Shown one piece after another: positions 33,557 through 46,600 of a stretch of DNA of 64,000 nucleotides (position 1 is the first letter of the stretch; every line of letters starts with the position of its first letter). This stretch comes from Himantopus leucocephalus (taxonomy: Eukaryota > Chordata > Aves > Charadriiformes > Recurvirostridae): contig RSEF01000002.1 of the NCBI GenBank assembly GCA_003993805.1, positions 69,768,446-69,832,445 on the forward strand, written 5' to 3'. Position numbers and translations under genes: made by a program. The notes beneath the pieces are model-generated. The model saw only the letters and a program-made list of their open reading frames with translations, was not told the origin of the DNA and ran no database searches.

Positions 33557-35734
33557 CCGACAGTGCTCCAGGATCAAAGCTTGCAAGGGTCCTTTTTAAT
33601 TAGTATCACTTTATAGTTTGGGGCCTGTCTCCACATCTCTAGCTGTAACCAGTTGTAAATAAACACCTTGGAAACCTGAATTAGGTGTAAACACGATTAT
33701 TCGGTGAAACAAAAGGTCTGAGAGGTGTGAACTGCTTTATATGCTCCCGGGAGTGGCTAAGCCTGACACTTAAATGGCAATTTAAAAGCCAGCATTGGTA
33801 TTGGTCAAAGCTGATCTTCTCAGCTCAAGGCTCTCTCAGAGCATGCTACCCCATGCTTCACGCTGCTATCTCAGGAGATAAAGCCCCATATTTAATGCCT
33901 CCAGCCCCGCTGTCACAGCCTCCATCTTCTTCCCAACGGCTCCCGCACATACAGTGGGTCATGACACCTGTGGTGCGCTGAAAACAGGGTAACAACAGAG
34001 ACTGCTACCAAGCAGAGGGACAGGAAGAGTGCTGAACCAGTCGTGTTTCACAGGCAAAGGCCGGTTGCAGCCAAAGCTGGATGGAGACCTGGGGGTTCCC
34101 CTGGGATACAGAGGAGATGCACAGGGTGTCCCTGGCTGTGGCTGCCTCCCTGCACCAGCGTCGGGGGTGGACCCATGGCAGGGGACGGAGCAGAGCAGTG
34201 CCACCCGCTGTGGACCCATGGGCAGTGGCTTGTTTGTTTTCAACCGGAGTTTCATTTTCTTTCTTTGCTCCTCTTTCTTCCTTGTGTTTAGACGTTGTTT
34301 CTCACATGTGCCTCTGTTAAGGCTATATTTAGGGCTTGTTTTCTAATTTGGCACTACTTAGGCTCTCTCAGATAGATCTTTTTTATTTTTATTTTAAGCG
34401 TTTGATACCTTTAAAAGTGTAAATATCCGGCCTAATTGGAATGCCTAAACAGTCACTTCCCAAACTGCCAACATGTTAAAATCTGTTGATGTGTGCAGTG
34501 CCGAAGTTACCATGGAGACTGCCTCCATGGCTGGGGAGGCGCACCGCCAGATCCCCTTCAGCTTGTGGAGGGCATCCTTTGGCCTCAAACTTTAGGGAGC
34601 ATGTGTTATTTCCAGCTCCTTAGGCCGAGCTTGCCAGGCTATAGCTGTGTCCTGCCGGTGAAAGGGAAGGGGAGGGAGCCCTGGCCTGCTCCCAGGCTGG
34701 GAAGGATGCTTGTACCCCCAGGTCCTGCTGCACAGTTGGTTCTACCCGGGCAGTCCAAGGGTGGCATCACCACCCATCGCTCTGGCTGTGGCAGGACACA
34801 TGCAGGAGTCTCACAGGATAATGAGATATATCTGAATTTCGGTCACAAATGGATGGGAACTACCTCGAGTAAGTGAGAAGGTCCATTCCTGTGTGTTGGT
34901 GGGTGCTTGACAATGGCACTGTGCAATGGGGAGAGTCTCTTAATTGCTGCCCAGGAGGTGCTGTGCCTGTCACCACCGCTGCTGCTGGGGTGGCTGCAAA
35001 GGGTTGCAGGCTCGACCTCACCATGGCTGGTCCGCCTCCAGTACAAAGGGATGACCCTCTGAAAAACCTGAGTACGCTGTGGGAGAGACGCTGTTAATAA
35101 ATATCTCTCTATAACAAACAGCAATCACCTTTTTACCCTTCAGTTTGTTCTCCAAGGCAGGTCCTTCTAGAGCAATTTCCACAAGTCTTTTTTTTTTTTC
35201 CCCATAAACTATAGTTATATACTACAATAAGGGTGTACATGTGGGGTTTCTATTTTTTTCCTTTTGTGGTAAAGCATTATGCGAGGAAGATGATGTTTGC
35301 AGTTCCTTTTTCACATACTTTTGTCCTTTAGTCTCAGGGTTTCTACCCCAAAAAGGGTCCACAACTCTATTGCAAGAAAAGGTTTGGAAAGGGGCTCAAG
35401 CACGTGCTGAGAGTTTCCTGGACTGAGGCTTCCATCAAAAACACACAGGGATGGACTCAGAGCTGACATCCACAGTTTGCGGCAGCTTCCTGGGTATGGG
35501 AATTTGTTTTCATTTTACATTTGAACAAAATCCAAGAAAAGCAATGTGGCTGTGCAGAAAGATTTGCCTTTTGTCTTGCTGCTTCTGTGAAACTTGCCTG
35601 GGCTTTCCATAGAGAGTGAACAGTTTTTATTACAGTGTCCAACATCAGACAAAATGTGTAAGAACTTTGTGCTTTTAATAGCTTTGGTACTCCCACCATC
35701 TCTGACAATTGCAATCCATGTAATCATAAGGGGT

Positions 35735-35803
35735 TTTTTTTATATTTATATAAAAATCTATTTATTTTTGTATATGTGTATGTGTATATATATATACAGA
35801 CCC
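35735..35803. repeat. AT-rich tract ending in (TATG/TA)n
   Basis: TTTTTTTTATATTTATAT-like sequence followed by TATGTGTATGTGTATATATATATAC. A decayed simple repeat. Confidence 0.85.
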
Positions 35804-36745
35804 TCATTTTCACAGCTGGACAGATATAGTAACAGTCATCATGAAAGCATGCTCCAGCTCTTTGCTCCTGTTTAATATCCTCTCCAGACCAATTTTGCTA
35901 ACATCAGCATTCAGAAACCGTGTCAAAAAGCCTCCCTGCAAAATCATGTATTTGCTTAAAATTCATAAATGTATGTTTAGAAAATAAATAACAGACTGGT
36001 TTTAAAGTTTGAGTTCTGCTATTTTAAAAAAAAATACAACTGCACTTTGAACTTTTCAGGCTTGCATGAGTCAAGTTTTAACTCTGCAAGAATGAGGATT
36101 AGAAATTCAAAGACCACTGATATTCTTGTGAAAAAGAATGACTCCAGCGATGAGTGCTAGGAGCTGTTTGCTCTTGTTCATTACCATGATAGTAATCAAC
36201 GGTGTTCATTGGGGTGACAGTGAGCCAGGGTCCAGCTGAACAGGAGAACTGCAACCCCTTCAGCATCCCAGCGACCCAGGAAATGCTTTTTTCATGCTTG
36301 CTGTACCAGTGCATTTCTGTTAGTCTGGTTTATGTGATGTTTACTACCCCAAAACTCAACAGTGCTCTGTAACAATTAACTTCTGTTAAGGATTATGGCA
36401 GGTTCTTAGTAAATTAGCTCTCTTTTACAATGGTCACATCAATACACACTGGTAGCATATAAGGAGGAGCATGTAAGTGCTGTCCCTTGCAGCCTGACCA
36501 GCTCTGGTCTGCCTTTTGACTCGAGCCACAAGGGAGAAAACTGAGCTGGGTTTCAAAGGACTTTCTCAGTTGCTGTGAAAGCATTGTCTAAGGTTCACGA
36601 GGAATGACAGTTTTCTCTTCGTGGGATGGTGGGTTGGCTGTTTAATCTTTTCTTTCAGTAGTCTCGGATGCCTTTACTTCTTGCAAGCTCTCGCTTGCGC
36701 TGTCCTCTGGGTGTCTTCTGTCTTCTCAGGTCCTGTAGCCTTAAT

Positions 36746-36849
36746 AAGCAATCTGGTCTAGTGGGAGGTGTCCCTGCCCATGGCAGGGGGCTTGGAACTA
36801 GATGATCTTTAAGGTCCCTTCCAACCTAAAGCATTCTATGATTCTATGA
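36746..36849 (+). mobile_element. CR1 LINE, ~100-bp 3' tail
   Basis: Only the terminal part of a CR1 is present: GCAATCTGGTCTAGTGGGAG, GTGTCCCTGCCCATGGCAGG, AACTAGATGATCTTTAAGGT, CCCTTCCAACCTAAAGCATT, ending with two ATTCTATG octamers. The segment GGAGGTGTCCCTGCCCATGGCAGGGG differs from the GAAGATGTCCCTGCT type of the two longer copies, so this is a different CR1 subfamily. It is extremely 5'-truncated. Confidence 0.95.
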
Positions 36850-38210
36850 AATATTTTGTTCAAAATTCACTCGAGAATGCCACATCAGTTGGGGAATGTA
36901 GTGCACTGTTTTCCTAAGGGGATCCCAAAAATTCCACCTATTTGGGCTCAGGGTTCCCCAAGAAGGAGGCTCCTCTCCTGAGCACACAGAGTGCTCTGCA
37001 CAGAGGTGGCTCAGTACCTCAAGGAAAAATTATTGCAGTGGAGAATGAGCATCTGCAAGCCTAGTCAGAAAGAATACTGCTTATTTTCCTTTGGAAAAAA
37101 AACCCAACATCAAAGGATTTTAATAGTGTTTAAGTAATGCTTTTTTAAATGCAGAGATACTTGTTTTCTCACTCATTTGTAACAAAACCTATTACATGTA
37201 CGACAGTGCAATCCATCATAAACGCAATGAAACATGTAAGGTGGGAGGAGGAACTCATGACATGTTTTTAATAGACATTTCTTCCCTTCCCCCCTCCAAA
37301 CTGAAGGTATTCGTTATGACTTTTACTTAAAATGGGGAAAGGGGAGAGGGAGGGGAGTATGTTCTGAATTCACTGGAGAAGAAGGAACATTTGTTTTATT
37401 TTATTTTAGTAGCTCCAGGCTGCCTTTGAGTAAGTGGGTATTACAATCCTGGTGCATCTCTAATTAATAAGATCAACTGCCCCTGAATTTTCTTTTACAA
37501 ACTAATTTAGGTATGTCAAGGCTGCAATTATTTTGAGAAAGATCTGACTCTTTGCTTATTCATCTTTCCTCCTACTCCCTGAGAAAATAAAACTGTCAGC
37601 TTAAATGCCCTTTGAAGTCTGTTTTAGGTACTTGATTGAAAATTAAATACTGCCCTGCTGCTGTTAAAGTGGTCAAGGTTCCTGTTCTTTCTTTTTTCCC
37701 CTCACCCCCACCCTGTGATTTGCAAAGGATAATGAACCCTGAGACCTGGCTTATTTCCAAATACAACCTAGCATCACTGTGGTCAGCTGGGCCCCTGCCA
37801 CCGGCCATGATGGATGTCGCGGGTGAGACGGTGGCACTGTTGGGGTCGATGGCAAAGCACCCAGCTCCACTGCGCCCAGGCTGGGAGGGGTCCGACCCCA
37901 CGAGGTGCCAAGTGTCCTCCAGCCCCGGCTGACTTCTCAACCTCATGCAGTCAAGCTCTCCCTTAGTCCCAGAGAGCCCTTAGGTTTACGAGGAATGGCT
38001 CTGAAATCTTGTAAAGAGCAAACCATTTATTGGCACGACTGGTTTATTTTTATTCGGCAGTGTTTGCGGAGCCCGGGCAGCGATGGGGTGCTGGTCATCA
38101 GCCCAGGCTTGTGTTATAAAAGTTATTGTATGTCAGGTGCCTCCCAAAATCCTACTCCAACAATGCCTGCTTGCTGGGAGCCGCCAGAAAGAAATAAGGG
38201 ATGAGAAGAG
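36850..38210. other. Non-coding unique sequence
   Basis: No gene is supported. It includes a G-rich tract at 37334-37355 and antisense-overlapping frames of about 100-116 codons at 37596-37946 that are not recognised. Confidence 0.68.
37334..37355 (+). repeat. G-rich tract with quadruplex potential
   Basis: GGGG, GGGG, GGG and GGGG runs at 37334-37337, 37341-37344, 37348-37350 and 37352-37355, with loops of 3, 3 and 1 bases. This meets the standard quadruplex rule. Confidence 0.85.
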
Positions 38211-38234
38211 AGGGGAGGGGAGGGGAGGGGAGGG
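38211..38234 (+). repeat. (AGGGG)4 minisatellite-like G-rich repeat
   Basis: Four perfect AGGGG units (38211-38230) followed by AGGG. Single-base loops between four G4 runs make this the strongest quadruplex candidate in the window. Confidence 0.95.
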
Positions 38235-41200
38235 AGAATTTGGGCTCCCACTTGTTAAACCCAATCAGTCAAGCTTTCATCTTCTGGCTGAGGCTGTGCA
38301 GATGGAACAGTCCCCTCGGGATGCTGAAACAACAGGTCTGTCCTAGGCTACAGACTTGTGCCTCGTAGGGATGGGGCGACAAGGCAGGGCAGCAGTTCCC
38401 TAACCAACACAAGGAACGGGACCGGCTAGCGGAGGGAAAATCTACCCATGCCTGGGTTTTACAAGAAGAGCTAGTTCTTGTCACAAAACAAACTGAACCC
38501 CTTTAAATGAGGAAAAACTGCCTGTTTGTGGTTTTGTTTTGCTCAGGCTGGTTTTCCTATTCAGGCAGCGTGACTACGCAGTGTCCTGCCTGCCAGCGCC
38601 CTGCCTGCCATCTGGGGCAAAACATGTGCCCCCTTCCTCCTTGTCCCTCCCCTCCCAAATTCAAGCAGGATCAGCAAAAAGCCTGGCAGGAGGGATGCTA
38701 GCAGGCAGGCAATTCTCAGACACCACCTCAAGCATCCTCCAGCCTGACTCCTGCCTGGTGTGGTTTATGACTTTATTTTCTGTTGACAAACGAAGACTTT
38801 TCCGGAAAGTGGGTTTTTTTCAGAAGCTGACAGAGCCTGACTGGAGTGTAGCAAGCTCTCAGCAGAGCTTTAACCGCACCAATTCATTTATTCAGAGGTC
38901 TCAAGCTAGCATTACATTCAAGGTGATGATAAATGCCGTCTGGCCGGAGTGGCGAGATGGGAATTTCTAGCCCAGTCCCGTCTAGACCAGGGTTTGTTAT
39001 GGAGAGGAAGTCACAAAGGGGGGACTGTGGGATTGCTCTGCATGGTGGTGCCATCACGAGGGGACTCTGGGCACGTCTAAAGTGTAAGCCTGGCATCTGG
39101 CCCCTGCTAAAGCTGCTGGAAATAACTGGAGAGCTCTTTTTCAGCACGCTCCAGGAAGCTCATAACCTGAACCCACGTGGGCTGCTGGTAGCCAGATACT
39201 AAAACAGACTAGATTTCGGCTTTCTTCTTCAGACCTGAGAGTTTCAAGGCTGCATTAAGGTGAAGAGCAAGGATGTAGCTGTAAGAAAAACATGATTTCT
39301 CTTTGAGCCTGGTTTGGTGTTTTACCTGTGCCCAGCTCCATGTAACTTAGTGGGAGAAACAGATACGAAATTAATAAAATATACATGTATATTTGCATAG
39401 CTGTGTATACAATATGCTACCTATGTCACATCTGTGCCCATAAAGAGCAGAGTTAGACATAAAGCATGCACTGTAAAACGTGTAACTGATGCAGATGGCA
39501 CGGTGAGAGGTTTCCTATACCCTGATCATAGCAAGCACGCACTATGTGGAGAAACTCAACATTTAAATTATGCTGACAGCGCTTGGCTCTGGCAGGCTAG
39601 GCAGCAAAGCCCTTGTAGGATGCTGTTGCACGTTTAGCTGTCGAGTCTGTCTGCCATCATCGTCATTTACTTTCACTTGAAATTTTGTCCCTTTGTGCTC
39701 CGTATTTTGAACAAACAGTATGAGAATATCAGTAGAGTTTTTTTCATGATCACATTTCATAGCTGAAACTGTATTTTAAATATAGAAGGGGACCGACAAG
39801 GAAAATGTTAGTAGGTAATGTGTGAAGACCACCTTCAGGCATATCCACCTTCCCATTCCACGTTTTCACATTATAACTCCAGTCCTGTCTGTTACAAGGT
39901 ACTGTGATATCACATTTCTTGAAGTCAAAGTTCTGCCAAATGAAATACAAGCCTCTTTAGATCCATTTTCACCAGTATTTGTTTCTAATTATAATAACAT
40001 AGCTACTCTATCGAACATACTAACCTAACATTGTTTCTCAGTGAAGCTAATCTTTTTATGCCTCAATGCAAATAGAAAATAATGACTTATTCATAGGCAA
40101 TTTTCCATGTGAGAAATACCACAGCTCCCTGTTAGATTGAAATGTTATTTTTCCCTCTTTCTGACTATGATTTTGGGAACTTAAACTCCAGCAATGTGGC
40201 ATTTTCCCATCCTTGCACAGGGTGGTTTGCCTGTTGGATGGTTACAGAGCAGGATCTCTCACAAGGGCATGTTGCCGACACAGACCTGCCCAACACTAGA
40301 ATTAAAGTGTCCCTGCAGTTTATGTTACAGGACATTATTTTCAATCATTTGAAGCTTTTGGTAAATATTTTCCATTTTGACAGAAACTTTTCTGTGTTGA
40401 TCCAAAACATTCTGGGTTTTGCTAGGAAAGGGTGAGAAAAAGCATGCCAATCAGGGTGAAATTTTTCTTCTTTAACTTATTTGTCTCCTCTGTTCACCCT
40501 CCCCCTCTTTTTTTTTGTAGGGAACTTATTTTTGTGCGCTAATATACATGCCTTAACAGCTACGCTAAGAATAGTGCGAGGAAGCCGAAACTGCTAGGAG
40601 AATCTCAGTCTTTTCTTTTCCTGAAGTATATTTAATTTTAGGAACATCACTGGTGCTTTTGCATTTATTGTATCTGCTTCGAAAAAAGGAGCATCCAAAC
40701 TTTTTGTTCAGCAAAATGCATTCATCAAGGCTGCCATGGATCACAAATACATGCACACACACACACATGCACATCCCTTTTAACTTTACGTTTAGGCCTG
40801 CTGTGATTGAAAGTGAATCATCTAAAGTGACATTCTTTAAAGACCTTAACAGCTCAGCAACTGCCATAGAAACAGGGAGCTGCTACAAAGAGGAGAGTTT
40901 CTGACCACGTGCGACTTTTAGGCCTGTAAGAAGAAGCACACGCTTTGCTCAGGGCTAGATCTTGAAACAAGCTGGGCCACCATCCAGCCAAGTATCATAA
41001 ACCTGTGCTTGATTCGCCTTCAAGCAAAAAGGGGGTGCTCAATGACTCATGCGAAGGGCTCTCATGAACATGACTTTATTTATGTTGAAGTTGGGTAAAT
41101 CACTCCTGAGCACAGTTACTCCCCTGCTTGGAGGAGCAGGCTCTCCATACTTCTTATCTGTCTAAAAATAATACATAATTAAATATATATTTGTGTGTTC

Positions 41201-42249
41201 CCGTAATCTGTGTCTTAGGCTGTCATGTATATTATCTTTGTACATCAGACCATGCAAGTTATTTTTAAGTCCAAATTTTTCTTCTCTTTATCCCATTCCA
41301 AAAACAATAAACAAAGCTCATGAGGAAAAGTAATAATAACATATAACCTCCCTATAAACACATGGGTATCATTCCGCCTGAATTCCTCTCCTGCCTAGCA
41401 GCCACCCCAGAGCTCACCTCCTCCCTCCTCTTGCAGCTCATGGCACGTCCACTGGATGCGGCTTTGTTTTCCAGTAGGAACTGGTGGGTGCCTACACATG
41501 CTGTTCTGCACTACCTTGTGCAAGGCTTTGTTTGGCTGAAAGCATTTTTAAAACCACTGAGACACCGTCCGACCATGTGGTCCAGCTAAGGTCCCAGCCA
41601 CGCCACGTAGGATGCCCATAAAATGGATGTGCTGTTCCTGCAGCCAGCTCCCACCATTCAGGGCTGGTACTGGAAACCCCAGGTGGAAGGTTATGAGACA
41701 AATGTTCCACCTTAAGAAACAAAAAAGAATTCTATCCCTCCCAGCTGTGGGGGAAAAAATGAGACACAGCCCGGACCCACTGCCTTGGAGGAGCCGAGCA
41801 CACAGTAAGAACCCAGCAAACTACATCATGTTCCCATCTTGTCTGAGAAAGGTGCATTTTTTAAGCTGTATTTAGCAGATGTTGGCTACAGCTTTGCCGT
41901 GAGATGCACGCAGGACAAAAATAGCTGCGATCGTATTTCCTCCAGTTTGCCTTGTAGGTGGGGAGATGTGGGAAGATTTCTCTCTCTGCTGGGGTCGCAG
42001 CAGTGCAATGTTTGTTGTCTTCTGCCTACTGTCATGTGCCCCATAAAAGCCAAAAGAGGCCTTCTCTCTATTGAAAGAAGTACTTGGCATATTTGGAGCA
42101 CATGCTGACACCAGTTGCTTTTCAAAGGCTCTGTAAATTCCAGCTCACTCTTCCATCCCATTCTCCATTCAGAGACACAGCAAGGGGCATTTGGCAGACC
42201 ATGAAATAAAACTGCACGTGCTGTAATCCTTTTCAGGGTGAGGCTCAAG
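38235..42249. other. Non-coding unique sequence
   Basis: No gene is supported. It has a (CA)7 run at 40754-40767 and several AT-rich blocks. Frames up to 143 codons at 38539-38970 have no recognised domain. Confidence 0.68.
40754..40767. repeat. (CA)7 microsatellite
   Basis: Seven CA units flanked by ATG; short. Confidence 0.9.
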
Positions 42250-42292
42250 CTCTCGCTCCCTCTCCTCCCTCCCTCTCCTCCCTTTCACTCCC
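42250..42292 (-). repeat. Pyrimidine tract; minus-strand quadruplex candidate
   Basis: An almost pure C/T run on the plus strand. CCC runs at 42258-42260, 42267-42269, 42271-42273 and 42280-42282 (loops 6, 1 and 6) give a G-quadruplex candidate on the minus strand. Confidence 0.8.
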
Positions 42293-43369
42293 AGTCTCTT
42301 TCTGTACAAGTGTGACCAACTACAGGAGCACCTTGCTTGGATTAGACAAGGTCATGGAAAACGCTTGGAAAATCTAGGACTTGTTATGAGCTCAACAAGC
42401 AGCAATACTGACCTTACTAGTTTTAATAGCATTGGGGTTTAATTCCACCCTATGATCTGTCTTTTGCTTTCTCCCCCTCCTTCTGTTGCTAGCCAAGGTT
42501 AACTCTTTGCAGGCTTGGGAAAGGTTGACTACTTTGTCAGCCGTAACAGAAAAATGCATAGAGTCTAAATCACTGCATTATACTTGCAGACAGGCAAAAA
42601 AGGCAGCTCGGTGATTTGTGACTGAGCTCAGCCAGGTTTGCGGTAGATGTGCCAAGTGCTTCAGTGCATTCCTGGCTTAATTTGACATTCCCTTTTTGGC
42701 ATGAAAAGAGCCCATTGCCCCACTTGGAAGATGAACCCTGAGAGCAAAGAGCACGTTTCTCAGCTTCAGTGTCTGTCAGGTCTTACCCTGCAAGGGGACC
42801 TTTGGAGTGCACCGGTGCAAAAGTGCTGCAGAACAAGGCAGACAAAGTGATCCTTAGGAAAATCAAAGGAATGGAGAGGGAGACTTTGTGCCGATAACTT
42901 GTGAGCTTTAGGGACCAAACCTACTTAGTTATTTTAAATTGGCTTTGTTCCGTTGACTTGGTTTCTCACTTAGGCATAGCTTCATGTGTTTTCGGGTCCC
43001 TTTATTTTAGGTCTCTGAGAAAAAAAAAACACCACCACGATCTAATTTCCCAGTATCTATTTTCCACTGCAAGGTTATGGTTCCACCCACCGTGTGGGTC
43101 AGTGCTGCCGGCTGCCTGCTTGGTCTACCCTCCTCTCCCCTCCCGCCTGCCTCCAGCCACTTGCTCCCATTCCCCTTCTCAGCTAAAATGCTGGCACAAC
43201 GGGTGCTGGAGGCAGTGGGAGCAGGGATGGAGAGAAGTGGGAAAGGGGTGCAGGCTTCCCCACGTGGTACTGGTGAGATGTTGTGTTGGGTCATCCCATC
43301 AGAGCCACCCCCCCTGGCATTAATGATTTATCACTGCATAATCGTTTGCGTTCACTGAGCCCACCCATT
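42293..43369. other. Non-coding unique sequence
   Basis: No gene is supported. Overlapping plus and minus frames at 42901-43358 reach 140 codons, are GC-rich and are not recognised. Confidence 0.68.
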
Positions 43370-43600
43370 AATGAAGTCACTGTTGTGGAGGGTAATGGAG
43401 AAGGTCCTTGCCCCCGAGAGCTAACATCAGGAGGCAAGAGGTGGCCACAGGCTCACGGATGGGTAGAAATCATCTGTGGGAGAAGCAGCTGTCAGGGGAT
43501 GCACTGTGACTTGACCAGGGCAGCTGGGAGGTGAAGGCACAGATCAAAAGAAAATGCAGAAATGCCTTTGAGGAAAGGGAAGACTCAGGAGGGAAGGATG
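43370..43600 (+). mobile_element. Possible second L3-like fragment
   Basis: GGTCCTTGCCCCCGAGAGCT followed by AACATCAGGAGGCAAG resembles the L3-type GGCCCCTGCCCCAGAGAGCT... AAGGAGGCAAG block, and GCCTTTGAGGAAAGGGAAGA follows. It would be from the same broad family as the 31.5-32.3 kb element, in the same orientation. Only one block is persuasive. Confidence 0.35.
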
Positions 43601-46600
43601 AGTTAATTACCTTAATACCAACCAAGTTGTACTAAAAGGGGTGCTTTTATTTTGAGTAAGTAGCTTTCCGGTATATGACCCTGGCAAGACTTCCCAGCCT
43701 TATTTCTCTAAATTGAATTCAAAAATCCATTCTAGATTTGCTTTCAGTAACTTGGAGAGAATTCATATCTAGATGCAAACCTCATGGCTTGGTCCAGTCC
43801 CTTGTGTCTCTCTCTCCATTTATTTAGTTTCCAATTTATATCTTTCAGATGTGGGCAAGGGGGAAGGCAAAGTTGCTTTGTTAACTTAGACCCGTTTTAG
43901 CTGTCTTCAAATACATATTTATACATATCTTCTTTGATTTAGAAACTTATAGAAATAAGTTAGCAAATACGAATATGTTAATGAAAATAAGTCATATTTC
44001 TCCACATACCTCTAAACCAGTTCTTTGAGGTATCATTTTTAGCCCAATGACATTTTTTAGCCCTGGTTTTTAGCCCAATGACATTAGAGAAGCATGAAAG
44101 CAACAGTCATGAGCCCCAAAGTCTGTTTACTTAATGTCTTTGGAGGTGCTGTAAACCCATGCCTACTGGTGTCCTCTGTAATTCAGAGGAGCGTTCTGGA
44201 AAGGGGAATTGAAAAAGCTGAGCTCAGCAAATTTGGTACAAATTTGGGCAAAGGATCAAAGATTCTGTTTTTATGGAATCCAGCTGATAAGTCCTTATCT
44301 TTCATGTAGCAGGTCTCCCTTTTTCTTTTTTTCATATTTTTTTTTGGTTATTGTTGTTAAAAACGTGAAATAGAAAATAAACGCTTTATCACTGGCCAGA
44401 GCATGATTTCCACCAGCGCATGAAGGTTTCTTTGCCTTGGTCTTTTCTAACAACCAGTAAATATCCAAACACATCGTTGTGCCAGATAAAAGAACAAAGT
44501 AATAATACGGTATGAAATCAGCCTGGGCAGCTAACTAATGTGTTGGCTTTCTTTTCTTTCAAAACTATGGGAATCAAATTCAGTTCTGTGCTGGTATTTA
44601 CTGTCAAGTGGCCTACTTCAGACTTTAATGATCTCTCGAGACCCTGGCCTGACCCAAAATGTTGTTACAACTTGGCCCACCCCAGTATAATAAACTATAA
44701 ACCTGTCACATGGTGCCCCTCATTCAGTAATTAGAAACGTCCTAAGACCAGTGTTAAGTTCTGTGCCTAAAAACAGGCTGAGCAAATGCCAATTTACAAG
44801 GGATTCATGGTCAAGGTGCTGAGTGAATTGCTGGCTGAAGAGGCAGACCACAAAAAAGGAAATTAAAAGAAACCTTGCTAAACACCCTTTGGGAAAATTG
44901 CAGCATCCTCCCCTCTGCATAATCAACAGCTGCAGGAGCAAAAGCATAGCTTATCTGTTTTCCTACCAAGTGGAAAATACAGACTGTATGCATCATGGAA
45001 ATGGACAAGACATATAGGGGTATAACGATGCTACAGATAGAAAACATTTATAAATGGCTAGTTGGATGTTGCTTTTCAGGCAAAGAACCAAGGAAATAAG
45101 AGATTGTTGCAGAAAAGTGCCAAAATATGCTTAGAAATTTGAGGAGTAATGAATATACACTCTTGTGATCGTATATTATGAATGTAGAATTAATTTATAT
45201 TGCATTTCAGCAATGTTATACCCTACTCCACACTTAATTATACTAGACAAATACCTGGGGTGAGGAACGCGCTGCTGACACTTGCAGCTGAGGAAGTCTT
45301 TTGTCGTAAAAATAAGGACTAAATTTTTGCAAGGTGGAGACAGCTTTAAGTATTTTCATAGTTAACCCAATCTCTACTGCTATTTCTAAGTAGACTATTA
45401 ACACCCTATGGTTCCAGAGGCTTTTCTGCTTGAAGACCTCGACACTTAACACCCCACCTCACGTCATCGGCGAGATCAACGTCAATTAACAGTACTGCAC
45501 CTTTTTTACCCTGGGCAGCTAGGCCAGGTCCACATGTTTTTGTCAGAAGAGGTGGTGTTTTGTTTCCTTTCTGTTCCTATTTAATACCTCCTCAAGCCAT
45601 GAAGGCTTCCCTCCATGTTGCAGCAACGGCACATGCGGCAGAATGGCCCTGTGAGTGGAAGCTGCTCCTCTTCTTCTTCGCTGCCATGTTTTGCAGCCAT
45701 GAGCTTCCACCAGGTGCTCTAGCATAAAAGCAGTCCTCAAAACTTGTAACAGTTTGAGTAGAACTGCCTTCCCATTTTATATCCTCATTTCAGGAGGTGC
45801 CCTGGTCCCCAAGGTGGGGGAATACTCCAGGGAATGGAAAGCCTTTAATAATATTAATACTACAACTCTTACCCAGGAAATCAAGCCGATGAATTCGCAG
45901 GGCCCCTTGCAAGCTGTTGTGTCCTCTGACAGCAGAGAGTTAACTGCATTGGCAGTATTATTAACCCCACTAATCCTCTAACAAAAAAAAACCCCAAAAA
46001 ACAACAAAATGCCCTCACAGAGAGCAAAAGGCACTGGTTTGAAATGTATTTATTAAATCCTTACAACACAGCAGATCAGGAACAAATCCTTTCGTGCGTC
46101 TTTATACCTTATAAAGATGCGTAAGGATCTCACACATGCAATTTATTATTCCTTTTTAGGCTGCCTCTGGGAGCAAGGGAGGCGGGCGCAGGCATGGCAC
46201 TCTCCCGAGTTTGGTGTTTGGTGGTGTAGACCTCCGAGAGGGCTTGGGGCAGGCTCGTGAGCAGCAGGGAGGAAGCAATTGGAGGGAAAAAGGCAGTTTT
46301 TAAAGCGGCGGTTGTCCCCCCAGCTTGGTGAGTGACGTGTGATGCAGAGCAGGGCCGTCGCGCCTTTCCATCATTCTGCCACTCAGCTTCAGGAGGGGGG
46401 AAAAAAAAAGCTCCTGCAACCCTTCAGCCGGGAGGCACGGTTGTGCATCGTTTGTCCAGCTGCAGTGTACACCGCCACTCCAAAACCCTGCTGGCAGGCC
46501 TGGCCTCACCGGTGTTGTGGAAAACTTGGAAACTGCAGAGGGACTGTTTGTTCTCATTGCCCTGGGAAGTGGAGCCCATAGGAAGAGGCTGCTCTTTTCC

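Larger units (their letters stand above)
33040..36745. other. Non-coding unique sequence
   Basis: No gene is supported. Visible details are a 12-bp tandem duplication at 33533-33556, GC-richer stretches at 34040-34230 and 34490-35090 with short unrecognised frames, a T-rich run near 35188-35200 and an AT/TG tract at 35735-35803. Confidence 0.68.

Noticed and set aside
33600..33700. GGGGCCTGTCTCCACATCTC... as an old reptile repeat
   Set aside because: The similarity to recalled reptile repeats is limited to scattered words and could be chance.
36659..36732. Possible exon between TTTTCTTTCAG and TCTCAG/GTCCTG
   Set aside because: The donor-like site is weak (GTCCTG) and the segment itself ends in an acceptor-like pyrimidine tract.
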